Source: Scleromitrula shiraiana (taxonomy: Eukaryota; Ascomycota; Leotiomycetes; Helotiales; Sclerotiniaceae). Taken from it: a DNA stretch of 64,000 nt. The DNA lies in contig JABELC010000002.1 of the NCBI GenBank assembly GCA_028455995.1, positions 3,782,001 through 3,846,000 of the forward strand. The letters run 5' to 3'. This document shows, piece after piece, positions 11,694-22,108 of this stretch; positions within the stretch are counted from its first letter, which is position 1, and each line of letters begins with the position of its first letter. The position numbers and the translations under genes were made by a program. Under the pieces are notes generated by a model. The model was not told the origin of the DNA and ran no database searches. It saw only the letters and a program-made list of their open reading frames with translations.

Positions 11694-12706
11694 CTATTGG
11701 GCTGGAGTGTCATCAGGTCCTCTCGTCAAGATTGCTGTAGTTCCTCCGGACCTTCCACCCTTCTTCTTTGCAGCTTCTTCAGATTTCTCCTGCTCAATAT
11801 TCTTAACATATCCTTCAATATCCTCAACTGGCAACATTTCAATGAGTTTGCCTGGCGCCATAATGGCAATCTCAATGTTCTTTGCTCCAGTCTGCACAAC
11901 CTCTAGTAATGACTTGATAGTCAACTTAATGGTAGCCTCCCTATCCATATCATCCTTGTGATTTCTCTCTAGGAACTCTCGTACAGTCTTGCTTGATCGA
12001 CCGATAGCATTTGCTTTCCTACAAAATGTGTTAGAAATGGCAGATTCCTAGAACATTTTCAACATACCACGCAGAGTAGATTCCCGACGGCTCGGTCTGA
12101 TACAATCTTGGAGTTTTATCATTAGGATCAAATCCAACAATCAATGTGCTAATACCAAAAGGTCTAACACCACCACTCTGTGTATATCTTTGTTGTACAC
12201 CAGCCACATATTTCGTAATATATTCAATCGTAACTGGATCCTCCACCGTAAGACGATGTGATTGTGCTTCTAATCTAGCCTTGTCGACCAAGATTCTTGC
12301 ATCGGCATTGAGACCCGCAAAGGCGAGACAGACATGTGTATCGACGAGACCAATCTTCGATGGCGTAATACGGGTATCTTGCAACTTCATCGCGGATCGC
12401 TTTTCACATCCCAATACTACAATATCCTTGCCCTTTACTCCTACGGCGCATGTTCCTATCTTTGTATAAGCTGTTGTTCGCTGGCTGGGTAGCTATCTTA
12501 AGTACCTCGTTTCACTGCTTCGAGAGCATATTCGACTTGGAAAACATGACCATCCGGACTATGATTATTATTAAATCTCATTCTTTACCTCCAAAAATAT
12601 CATAGAACATACCTGAAAACTAAATGATTTGTTAGCTACGATTCACGAGATGTTAAACTAAAAGTAACAGCTTACCAGACAACGCTCTATCATATCCTGA
12701 AGCCAT
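11694..12706 (-). CDS. PRE6: 20S proteasome subunit alpha-4 (Pre6/PSMA7)
   Basis: This is a structural alpha-ring subunit of the 20S proteasome core. Minus-strand exons are 12706-12676, 12619-12613 (7 nt), 12558-12506, 12455-12068 and 12018-11694, giving 267 aa. The start MASGYDRALSVFSPDGHVFQ is the classic alpha-subunit N terminus (YDR...FSPDGHVFQVEYA), and it can only be formed by including the 7-nt microexon TTTTCAG, which encodes the V-F-S junction. The protein continues with GCEKRSAMKLQD, an IYSAW/KANAIGRSS segment and a Lys-rich tail before PDDTPAQ. Alpha subunits are not proteolytically active. The gene is convergent with the CHY gene (278 bp apart) and divergent from the dehydrogenase gene. 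Confidence 0.95.
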
Positions 12707-13331
12707 GATTTATGATGATTGGAATGGTGAAATCGAAAGTAAATTACTCTTATGGGTATCTCAAAAAAATAACTATCAGAACTGCTTGGGAGACACAGGA
12801 ATTGTTGATGAAGCTTGATGTTTGGAGTCAGGCAGCTCAGCATACGAAGCTACGCTACGCGACGGGAAGGTCCAACTGCTTTCCGTATTCCTCAGGCACT
12901 CAAGAAGTGTAAATTGATACACGCTAAGCTTATATGGGTATCAGTTTCTAGGTATTAGATAATCGGGACTTTCAAAATACAGCCGCACTTTTAACTATTA
13001 TGATTGTAGTGAGATAAAGCAATAAGCAATTTTCAAATTTTAAATGGTAAAATACTTCTTGATGAGACTGTGATGTATACTTCTATCTCTATTCACTTCA
13101 CATTGTTGAAACTATTCGACTGAATGGAAGGAGGCGTTACTAAGATCTTAAGTAAGATCTACCCGGCATTATTGATAATAGCATTAATAAAATAATGACG
13201 AGCTAGTCCACAAGTGGCACAACTAGAAACTCAACTTAACTTTCTATCCAAAATTTTCCCAAAGCCCCATCTAATTTCTTCACGAAATGCTAGTATAGAG
13301 TTCCCTCGTAGCTCAATTGATACCCGCAAAC
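12707..13331. promoter_or_regulatory. Shared 625-bp divergent intergenic region, PRE6 / DLD2
   Basis: This stretch separates the start codons of two divergent genes and so must hold both promoters. It is AT-rich. I could not identify a clear PACE-type proteasome control element or other recognisable motif by eye. Confidence 0.5.
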
Positions 13332-15098
13332 ATGGCAGTTCGTTCCAGGATAGCTCTTACAGCCCGCAGAGCTCATCGACCATTACGGCAGTCAAATATT
13401 TTAAGACAATCAACCCCACTTGAATCCAGACTTTTGGAAACGACCTCCAGATCATCCACACAATCGCGACCATTTTCCAATACAAGACATGTAGCAGCAT
13501 CTAAGACGATAAAACATACATCCGAATCCTACCCAGAAATCAAACGCGACTCTCGATTTGCGCAAATATCAGCCGAAGATGTCAAATTCTTCAAGGACTT
13601 GTTAGGAAAGGAATCTGCGGTTATCGATGGAGTCACAAAGGATGCTACGGATGATATCGAACCATTTAATGGAGATTGGATGCGCAAATATAAGGGTCAT
13701 GCGAGTTTAGTACTGAAGCCTGGATCGACTGAGGAAGTGAGCAAGATTTTAAAATACTGCAATGAGCATATGTTAGCCGTTGTGCCACAAGGAGGCAATT
13801 CTGGTCTGGTGGGAGGATCCGTGCCGGTATTCGATGAAATCGTCATTAATATGAGTCGGATGAATACCATTCGATCATTTGATGATGTTTCTGGCACGCT
13901 CGTTGTGGATGCGGGATGTATTTTAGAAACCGTGGATGGATATTTGGCCGAGAGAAAACATATCTTCCCATTGGATTTGGGTGCTAAAGGATCTTGTCAA
14001 ATTGGAGGTAATGTGGCGACTAATGCGGGAGGTTTACGATTACTACGATATGGAAGTTTACATGGAAATGTACTTGGCATTGAAGCCGTTTTACCTGACG
14101 GAACAATCGTCGACGATCTCTGCAAATTGCGCAAGAACAACACCGGATATGACCTCAAACAGCTATTTATCGGAGCAGAAGGAACAATTGGTATAATCAC
14201 CGGAATCTCAATCGTATGTCCTCAGCGATCAAATGCAATCAACGTCGCATTTTTCGGACTCGAATCATACGAAAAAGTACAAGAAGCATACAAAGAAGCT
14301 AAAAGCCAACTCTCCGAGATCCTCTCCGCCTTCGAACTCATGGATGGTCAAAGTCAAGATCTAGTGCACAAAGTAACCAATAACAAGAAACCCCTCGAAG
14401 GAGAAACGCATCCCTTCTACTGCCTCATCGAAACCAGCGGATCAAACGGCGAACACGATCGTGAGAAGTTGGATAACTTCCTCGAATCCGTCACAGATAA
14501 AGAAATCGTAATCGATGGCGTCCAAGCCGAAAACGAAACTCAGATTAAAAGTCTCTGGGGCTGGAGAGAGGGAATCTCAGAATGTCTCGGTCACTGGGGC
14601 GGAGTCTACAAATACGATCTCTCAATCCCCATATCCGACCTCTACAAACTAGTCGAAGATGTCCGGGAGAAAATCACCCAAGCCGGCTTACTAGGCGATA
14701 CTGATGAGTTCCCCGTGGTTGGTGTGGTAGGCTATGGACACATGGGAGATGCGAATCTACATCTCAATGTGGCGGTTAGAAGATACGATAAAACCGTAGA
14801 GAAGCTACTCGAACCATGGGTTTACGAGTGGATCCAGGGCAGAAACGGAAGTATTAGCGCGGAACATGGGTTAGGGTTGGCGAAGAAAAATTACGTGGGG
14901 TATAGTCGCAGCGAGACGATGATTGGGCTGATGAAGGGAATTAAGAATCTTTATGATCCGGTTAGTTTTTTCCCCTTTTGTTGGCAGACAGTTGTCTTTT
15001 TTTTTTTTTTTTGAGAAATCTATAGCTGCTCTGGGGATGGCAATGGCTAATGAGTTGGTGTCTAGAATGGTATTATGAATCCTTACAAGTACATCTAA
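13332..15098 (+). CDS. DLD2: Mitochondrial D-2-hydroxyglutarate / D-lactate dehydrogenase (FAD)
   Basis: This FAD-linked oxidase of the GlcD/DLD family is predicted to oxidise D-2-hydroxyglutarate or D-lactate. Exons are 13332-14960 and 15066-15098, giving 553 aa; the short second exon adds NGIMNPYKYI, the usual C terminus of this family. The N terminus is Arg/Ser-rich without acidic residues over about 60 residues, consistent with a mitochondrial presequence. The FAD-binding domain (about 115-290) has PQGGNSGLVGGSVP and GNVATNAGGLRLLRYGS. The C-terminal oxidase domain has VVGVVGYGHMGDANLHLNV and SAEHGLGLAKKNYVGYSRS, carrying the conserved His residues of the active/metal site. The intron starts in DP|NGIMNP and contains a T16 tract. 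Substrate choice between D-lactate and D-2HG cannot be decided from sequence by eye. Confidence 0.93.
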
Positions 15099-16280
15099 GT
15101 AAGCAAGTAAGTAAGCAAGCAAGTAAGTGAGTCGATGGGAGTCATCGTCAAATCCACTCTGGATCCGATTTTCGACCACCCCTGGTTCAAGTGCATAGAT
15201 AGATATCTCTCCCCATTACCGGTACATCAGAAATCCGTATGGCGCAAGATAATGCACTGAACCAGCGTGTCAATACTGTTGGATATGGCTGGAGCGGGCA
15301 CCGAAGATCAGTCGTTGCGTATAGACATAGATAGATAGATAGATAGATATTATATACGCGGTGTGCACTGCAAGGGCTAATCACTTTTATCGTGTTATTT
15401 CTCTGTATGTGTTACATTACCGGCGGGTGGTGGGCGAACTGTTATGAATTGATTGTGTAGATATCTAAAGGGGGGGCCTTGATGAATATATATGTCAAAT
15501 CAAATCACATCATATCACATCACATCATATCATATCATATCATATCATATCATACCATATCATACCACCTATGCAAACGACGAATACAGATATAAATAGA
15601 TATAAACACAACCCATCAAACGAATTACTTACTGTGTATGACGAATCACTTTCTTCCCTTCCCATCTCTTCCCTTCTCATCCAACCCATCAAGCGGTAGT
15701 GAACAATACTGATGACCAGTTAAGTGCGAAGTCCAAAAGACTACCCAGGTAGTTAATCTCGTACCCTTCATCTTATCCCGCCTCATTACAACCACTGATT
15801 CCTTCAACTTTAAAGATGTCTTGCACCTCTTAAGGTTTACATCCTTATAGTTTAGCTCATTGTATTGTTTTTAATATTCACGCATACACACACACACTCT
15901 CTCTGTCTGTCTCTCTGTCTCTCGTGTATGTGGACGTGAGTAGATTATATGCATATATATGACATGACATGACATGATATGACATGCACGATATGTCAAG
16001 ATAGCATGGAGCTTGTAGAGGCGGGGACGACGTAGCGAGTTAACTAGAGATCTCGGGATCTAATTATTTGGTTAGCTAACAATGCAATGTAATGTACCGA
16101 CGAAGTAAATAAGAGATATCCCAGCTTACTGTTTTTCTAAACGGCTGGATGTATATATGTATATATATTCCTCGCTATCCCACGTTCAGAGTATTCGACT
16201 ACCTCCAGATTATGATTCTCCCGATCTGGGATTTGGAATGTCATCTCATCTCATCTCATCTCATCTCATCTAGAGCTTAA
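15099..16280. repeat. Intergenic region rich in microsatellites
   Basis: No gene was found. The region contains agcaagtaagt-type repeats (15098-15128), a tagatagatagataga tract (about 15327-15346), an atcat/catat array (about 15495-15565), CA followed by TCTG repeats (15890-15925), gacat repeats (15959-15985) and a tcatc array (16232-16270) just before the stop codon of the next minus-strand gene. These are ordinary slippage-prone repeats. Confidence 0.8.
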
Positions 16281-18158
16281 TCAGGATACGCGATCAATCC
16301 CCTTCCCCTTCCCCTTTCTATCCCTATCCCTGTCACCCCCCTTCAAAAGATTCCTCAGACTCCCTTCCGCGTGCGATGCACTTCTTAATCTACCCTTTAC
16401 AGCCGTTTTCTGTCCTGGATCCACTGCTGCCGTCGAAGAATAAGGAGCAGTAGTAGAATAAGAAGAAGATTTCCCCCATGGGAGCCAGGAACTTAGGTTG
16501 CTGAGGATGGAAGATGATGGTTTAGCTGTGAAGGAGGGGGAAGTTTCAGGTCGGAGGGTTTGAGATGATGGTTGGGATGAGGATGTGTTTTGGGGTGAAT
16601 ATTGTGGTTGTTGGAAGGAGCCGGGGAAAGTCGGGTTGGCGTCGGGAAAGGATAGGGATAGGTGAGTGTGAGATGGATTTGGGGAGGCGGCTGAGGTTTG
16701 GGGTCGAGCGGGGGAACTGAGGAGGAATGTTGGGGAAGGGCTAGGTGGTTTATCTTTGTCTTGATGATTCTGGTTGTTGGAATTTTGATATTGGTGTTGA
16801 GCATTATCAATGATAAGAGAAGCAAACGTAGCGGACCTAGCTCGCATGTGTTTGTTGGGTTTGGCTGGTTCGGAAGATATGAGATCTTCTATCGTTACCG
16901 AATTGGGTGTTGATATATCAACACCAACATCTATATCAACTTCCTTTCTTGCAACTCTCCCACGAATTTCCTCTTCAAGTACTGCAGCGGGTTTCTTCCT
17001 CGATTTATCTTCATCGGATGATCGGGATGATGACATGATGGTTTCGAGTGTACCATATGCAGCGGATCTGGGACGACGACTTCCTCTCGAACTACGTGCA
17101 GCAGCAGTATGTCGTGTATGATCATCATCCGGTGCGAACGCTTGTAAAGTTGGAGCCACAACAACAGCAGTAGTACTTGCACTTGCATTTGCATTTGCAT
17201 CTGCACTGGATAAGGATAAGGTTATGGATGAGGATCCACCTCCAGATTGCAGTTGTGGTTGCTGTAAGATCCGATCTCCGGTTCCGTGGGGCGGATGATG
17301 AAACTCATGTTGATTTGCCAAACTATATTTACTCCTAGCGCAAATCTCCGCTATGCGTTCTAGATCCTCGGAAACATTATGTTTGATTTCATCCATGATT
17401 CCTTTGAAGCTAAAGGCTTCGACGGGCGGAAGTTTAGGCATTTTATTTGGGGATTTTTGGGATGAGGATGAGGTCGACGACATGATAATGCTCGCGATCC
17501 CATTATGTTTTTTGGATGCTGTTGCTGTGATGGTTTCCCCACGTTGGGAATTAGGTCGATGGGCTCCTGAATAGGTGCGCACGATTACGGGTTGATTAAA
17601 TGGTTCGCCGGTGGATTTTGCATAGCGGTGTTGGGAGCGAGTGGGGTTGGTACCATTTAGAGATTGGAGGGCAGTGAGACGATGTGCTACTTTTGCTTCA
17701 TCAAGTAGTATATGTTCACCACGAGCAGCTTCTTCTGATTCAACCAAACTCGCACTTGACGTGTTTGAAGTCCATAAATTTGGTGGGAGGAAATGAAGTG
17801 GTAATGAATGTCTTCTATTATTAGTATTTGTGTTTGTATTCGTATGTGTAGTTGTATTTGTGTTATTATTTGTATTATTATTATTATTATTATTATTATT
17901 CGTATTTAAATGGGGGTTTTGGTTAAAGTTGTATTGGTTTTGGTGGTGGTGGTGGTGGTGGTGGTGGTGATTGTGATCGTTATGGTGGGAATTTGAGGAA
18001 GTTTTTGAAGTGGTGTGAGGACGCATGTGAGGACGCATGTGAGTGTGAGGGGTTGTTGATAGATCCAATGTTGCAGCATCAATTGAAGGTAAATTTGGCG
18101 ATATAGGTCTAGATATTGATATTGATATTGATATTGATATGCCGTCAGTTGTTGTCAT
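16281..18158 (-). CDS. Hypothetical low-complexity protein with His and Asn runs
   Basis: A single-exon frame of 625 codons starts at ATG 18158. I do not recognise the family. The N-terminal 120 residues are highly repetitive: an alternating Ile-Ser run, a His10 run from CAC repeats, an Asn run from a (TTA)n tract on the plus strand, and Asn-Thr repeats. The likely conserved part is near residues 245-300 (PPVEAFSFKGIMDEIKHNVS, ERIAEICARSKYSLANQ), which looks helical and unlike the rest. The C terminus has a WLPWGKSSS element, an RLRSASHAEGSLRNLLKGG stretch and a basic KGKGKG tail. The Ser/Pro-rich linkers suggest a disordered, possibly phosphorylated protein. The long open frame over non-repetitive parts supports a real gene; function is unknown. 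Confidence 0.7.
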   Translation of the reverse strand: MTTTDGISISISISISRPISPNLPSIDAATLDLSTTPHTHMRPHMRPHTTSKTSSNSHHNDHNHHHHHHHHHQNQYNFNQNPHLNTNNNNNNNNNTNNNTNTTTHTNTNTNTNNRRHSLPLHFLPPNLWTSNTSSASLVESEEAARGEHILLDEAKVAHRLTALQSLNGTNPTRSQHRYAKSTGEPFNQPVIVRTYSGAHRPNSQRGETITATASKKHNGIASIIMSSTSSSSQKSPNKMPKLPPVEAFSFKGIMDEIKHNVSEDLERIAEICARSKYSLANQHEFHHPPHGTGDRILQQPQLQSGGGSSSITLSLSSADANANASASTTAVVVAPTLQAFAPDDDHTRHTAAARSSRGSRRPRSAAYGTLETIMSSSRSSDEDKSRKKPAAVLEEEIRGRVARKEVDIDVGVDISTPNSVTIEDLISSEPAKPNKHMRARSATFASLIIDNAQHQYQNSNNQNHQDKDKPPSPSPTFLLSSPARPQTSAASPNPSHTHLSLSFPDANPTFPGSFQQPQYSPQNTSSSQPSSQTLRPETSPSFTAKPSSSILSNLSSWLPWGKSSSYSTTAPYSSTAAVDPGQKTAVKGRLRSASHAEGSLRNLLKGGDRDRDRKGKGKGIDRVS

Positions 18159-18736
18159 GATTGTGGATACTCTGAATTATAACGATATCAAATAAAAGTT
18201 CATTATTTTATTCATACAACATATATGGCTTGTAAATTGATGATGGAAAGGATTTGAATTGCATATAATACTGTAATTACAAGGGGAAGATTCCTCAAAA
18301 AAAGAAGTAAAAAAAGAATATGTGTAGAAGCTGGAGGGTGTTTGATGCGTGAGATGTTGTGTTGTCATTGATACATTTAAAAGTATTCGGAGCTGGATGA
18401 AAGGATTGAGATAGTTCTAATCTTTTTTTGAACATTCGAGATTTTCGTGGCAATCTTTCTATGGTTCATTTTTTTTTTCTTTTTAATCAAGGTAAAATTT
18501 TAGATGCAGTCAAAGCCAATAACTTCAGATATTAGAATTTTTACAGCTGATGCACACAAGCCTTAAGCTTCGAATGATTGAATGATGAATGCCGCTTTCC
18601 TATCTTTTTAATTTTGGTGGCTTGGGGATAGGGATTTTGCGATGAGTTAGTTGCGCTTTGAGATTATACGTTGCGGTGAATGAATATAATGCAGTGAAAT
18701 GGGGGGAATAATGGGAGGGGCTTTTGATCGGACTAT

Positions 18737-18769
<33 letters not shown>

Positions 18770-18912
18770 TTATATTTATATATATAACTATTATATACAT
18801 ATATATATTTATATATTTATATTTATATATATAACTATTATATACATATATATATTTATATATTTATATTTATATATATAACTATTATATACATATATAT
18901 ATATATATGTTG
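18737..18912. repeat. AT-only minisatellite, 47-bp period
   Basis: Pure A/T DNA apart from single C bases. The landmark aactattatatacat recurs at 18786, 18833 and 18880, exactly 47 bp apart, embedded in (TA)n and tatttatat runs. It is followed by five tgatt-type repeats (18912-18937). The stretch can form strong hairpins or cruciforms. Confidence 0.9.
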
Positions 18913-18959
18913 ATTTGATTTGATTTGATTTGATTTACTAAAATGGTGATTGATTATGA

Positions 18960-19190
18960 ATACCACGATACCACGATACTACAATACAAGATAGCAGATA
19001 CCAGATACCAACCAGATACCAACCAGATACCAGATACCAAATACCAGATACCAAATACCAACCAGACGAGAGAGTTCGGACCAAATAAGAATTATTAATT
19101 GATAATTGATGGATAATTTACATAATTTACATAATTTACATAATTTACATAATTTACATAATTTACATATTTTACATATTTTCTCAGTTT
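18960..19190. repeat. ataccag/accaaccag array and 9-bp acataattt array
   Basis: From about 18960 to 19065 there are irregular copies of ccacgata and then ataccagataccaaccag. From about 19113 to 19185 there is an array of roughly seven to eight 9-bp units (acataattt) that degenerates to acatatttt. Both are simple tandem repeats in the promoter of the gene at 19456. Confidence 0.85.
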
Positions 19191-19455
19191 CTCATATAAA
19201 TTAATTGCCTAAATTGAGTTAATTGAGATAATTGCTTAAAATAGATTAGCTCAAAAAATTTAACCCCGCAAAAGTGTCAAAGTACCCGTGCCCGAACCTT
19301 ATCCACCTCCTTCGCCTTATCTTATTACTTCAACCAAACTATATACTAAACAATACAATCCATCAATAAACTTCAACAATCATCATCAACAAGAAGAGGA
19401 GCAACGACGATAACACTGTGATTCGATATCATCTGTCATTACCTCTCAAAGCAGT

Positions 19456-21135
19456 ATGGCTTCATCGGATCGTGATTCTCAAGGACAATCATCAAGCAAC
19501 ACCAACAATAACAATAATAATAACAGTCCTCCTCCATCTACTTCAAAATCTGAGAATCCTTTCATTCGATTTCGACATTACGCCGATGAACAAGTCAGTT
19601 CAATACTTCAAGGAGTTATTGGTTTACCATCCATATTTACGAAACCATCATCAAATTCACCATGGACTGTATTTGACGAAGATTTGAAAAGACGAGATGC
19701 AATTCAAGCAAGACAGAGAGAGCTAAAAGATGCCGAAGGAAGGAAGGAAAATGGAGCAGAAGCCAACGATGAAGCCGATATTCCTGTGAAACGATACCGA
19801 CGCCCCGAACAGGATGAATCAAATTCTAACACCTATTTACCAATACTACCTAGCCATCCCCAATCAAAGGACATTCCACTATACTCTGCATTACATTCGT
19901 GGGCAGATCTACATATGCCTGGCTTTACCTTCCCTGATCCAATATCTTCTATGGATTCGAATACTCTTTCATTAATTCCTTGGCTCATGTTATCGCCGTA
20001 CTCACCGCTCGAGCTAGGTTTCCATCAAGCAATCAGGCGCGTTCCATGCTTCAGATTCACACAGAAATCATCCCAAAACACTCCCGAGGATAACTTCCCC
20101 TACCGCGAAGCTTTCGAAGATTTACTTCGTACCACTCAAGGTAGAGAGCGGGTGCACCCGACTAGGTTTCAAAATAGCCAATCCGAAGATCTAGTTTCAT
20201 TCTTTGGAAACTCCATGAATTGGGTGGATCGATTAGAATCGTCCGGCTTACTCGATTTATCCCGTTCGAATAAAGATAAGATCGAAAGTCGTTCGTACGG
20301 AGAATCTTCTACAAAGAGGGCATCTAGCTTTCTTCCAATTTATCAACAAACTGCTTCTACATCATCTTCACCCAATTCCGAGCGATCTAAGGACGCGGAG
20401 ACCGAAGAAGAGATGTATAGAAGCTTTCTGGCCGACTTCAGTTCTATAACACCTACTGAGTTCTTCACTAGCCTCGAATCAAACTTTTCTGCAATGGAGA
20501 AATTAATGAGAAGAGCCGATAGCGAGCCTGGCAAGACGACATTGGAAGAGAAACGAAATGGTATTGAGTCCATGACGGAGAACGGATTAGCCTCAGAGAA
20601 GAAGAAGAAGAAGAAGAAGAAGAACAAATATGAATCAGATGCAACGTCCACTGACCATGAGAGAGAAGTTCGTTCTTGGACGGAGGTATCACACTTCACT
20701 CGGGAGGATGGAAGTGTTGTGACAAGTACTAGTACGAGAAAATTATTTGGGAATGGTAGGGAGACAGTGACGGAAGAAACCAATGAGATGAGTGCATCAG
20801 AGGCCAAGGAGTTGAGCTCAAGAGATAACTCGAAGCTGGCCGTTACTGCTTCCAAGAAGGAAGTATCATCACGATCGATCGTTGAATGCATTGTCGATGC
20901 AGAGAACAAAAGTACAGCAACAGCTATAACTGTTTGGAAAAGGTTTGCTGATGGAAGCGAAACTGAGACGTCATCAAGTCATACTTCATATGATCGTGAT
21001 GGTAACTTTTCAAGCGAACATGAGGAGGAGGCATGGTCTAATGAGCCTGTGGCTCGATCAAATGATCAGAAGAAACTTCAGTCAGATGAGGAGAAGAGTA
21101 AGAAAAAGACGAAATCGGGATGGTTTTGGAACTGA
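19456..21135 (+). CDS. Hypothetical fungal protein, 559 aa, acidic/Ser-rich C-terminal half
   Basis: A single-exon frame starts at ATG 19456. I do not recognise a named domain. After an Asn/Ser-rich start there is a well-ordered-looking segment (residues about 33-70: NPFIRFRHYADEQVSSILQG, then VIGLPSIF and SPWTVFDEDLKRRD). Next comes an aromatic, Pro-containing region (about 125-200: SWADLHMPGFTFPDP, LIPWLMLSPYSPLELGF) that could be partly membrane-associated or hydrophobic core. The second half is charged, with a Lys8 run from a (AAG)n tract at about 20601-20625 and an internal near-repeat: SWTEVSHFTREDGSVVTSTS and, about 85 residues later, TAITVWKRFADGSETETSSS share spacing. Its promoter region is shared with the divergent gene at 16281-18158. 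Function is unknown. Confidence 0.75.
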   Translation: MASSDRDSQGQSSSNTNNNNNNNSPPPSTSKSENPFIRFRHYADEQVSSILQGVIGLPSIFTKPSSNSPWTVFDEDLKRRDAIQARQRELKDAEGRKENGAEANDEADIPVKRYRRPEQDESNSNTYLPILPSHPQSKDIPLYSALHSWADLHMPGFTFPDPISSMDSNTLSLIPWLMLSPYSPLELGFHQAIRRVPCFRFTQKSSQNTPEDNFPYREAFEDLLRTTQGRERVHPTRFQNSQSEDLVSFFGNSMNWVDRLESSGLLDLSRSNKDKIESRSYGESSTKRASSFLPIYQQTASTSSSPNSERSKDAETEEEMYRSFLADFSSITPTEFFTSLESNFSAMEKLMRRADSEPGKTTLEEKRNGIESMTENGLASEKKKKKKKKNKYESDATSTDHEREVRSWTEVSHFTREDGSVVTSTSTRKLFGNGRETVTEETNEMSASEAKELSSRDNSKLAVTASKKEVSSRSIVECIVDAENKSTATAITVWKRFADGSETETSSSHTSYDRDGNFSSEHEEEAWSNEPVARSNDQKKLQSDEEKSKKKTKSGWFWN

Positions 21136-22108
21136 ATGATTGTACGCATTTGTATGTTATGGGTAAGATTGATGCTTGATGACTGTCGTTAGGCAATTGG
21201 ATATTATTTGCCAATATTTGTGATATCTATTGCAATTCTTGCATGCTATTTTCTAAGGTCCGGTTGGATGCAAGGTTATGAACATGAGGGTCCTGGGACT
21301 TACATCTCTCGCGTATTGAGAATTTTCTAGATTGGTTTGGATGGGGTTTATATTTAAGGGTGTACCACTAGAATAAAAGTATACACTCTTGTTTTAGTAT
21401 GCCACAACTTAAAGCTTTAGCTTCATCGTCAAAATACATAATTCAATATTTTACCTCCAAAATTACGCTTTTTATACATCACCAAAACCAAAAGTACAAC
21501 AGCTATACATCTTTATATGCACACACATTTCTGAAGTAACTTGTTGCTTGTCTAGTTCTATCAGTAATTAGCCTCGCATCAAACCATTATCATAGAAACC
21601 AAGCACCAGAGTTTTAAAATGTTCGAAAGTCGAATGTGCATTGTACATATCTCATTTCTCGATTGTTCTTGCCGCGTTTCCAATGAATGAAAGAATAAGA
21701 AATTCTTGACACATTGAATATGGAACTCAATGAACCATTCACTAAGTCTTTTGACAGAATGTTCACTGGATTGTTTTCCCCGCTTTGCTCATTTAGTTAT
21801 AATATTATGGAGTACAATCCTAGAAATTATCTACCATACAACTATTCCATAAATTTTCAATATCTCTTTTCCCTAAGATCACTTCCTTCTGTCGATATTG
21901 AGAAGTTCCTATTTTCCCCAAGAACATCAACAGACTGTCTGAAAATGTGAAAATAGTTTAGAAAATACAGGAAGGGTCCACAGGCCAAGTTATCTTCCAA
22001 AAAAGCTTCTAGCACAGAAGTTCCTTCTGGACCCTCATGGAGCACGTAAATTCAATTTAAACATAAACAAAAAGACATAAAGACATAAATTTGTTTACAT
22101 ATCAATAG
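21136..22108. other. Intergenic, AT-rich
   Basis: This is the 3' flank of the 559-aa gene and the upstream region of the first BTB gene. An open frame at 21714-21950 lacks any protein-like features. Nothing else is evident. Confidence 0.5.

Larger units (their letters stand above)
18159..19455. other. Divergent intergenic region with several tandem repeat blocks
   Basis: This 1.3-kb spacer separates two divergent hypothetical genes. Its centre is occupied by minisatellites (listed separately). The flanking 300 bp on each side is AT-rich and would contain the promoters; a CT/CA-rich leader with caaca repeats precedes the ATG at 19456. Confidence 0.6.

Noticed and set aside
18737..18912. AT-rich block as a centromere or transposon remnant
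   Set aside because: Too short, simple tandem period of 47 bp, no terminal repeats or transposase-like coding nearby.
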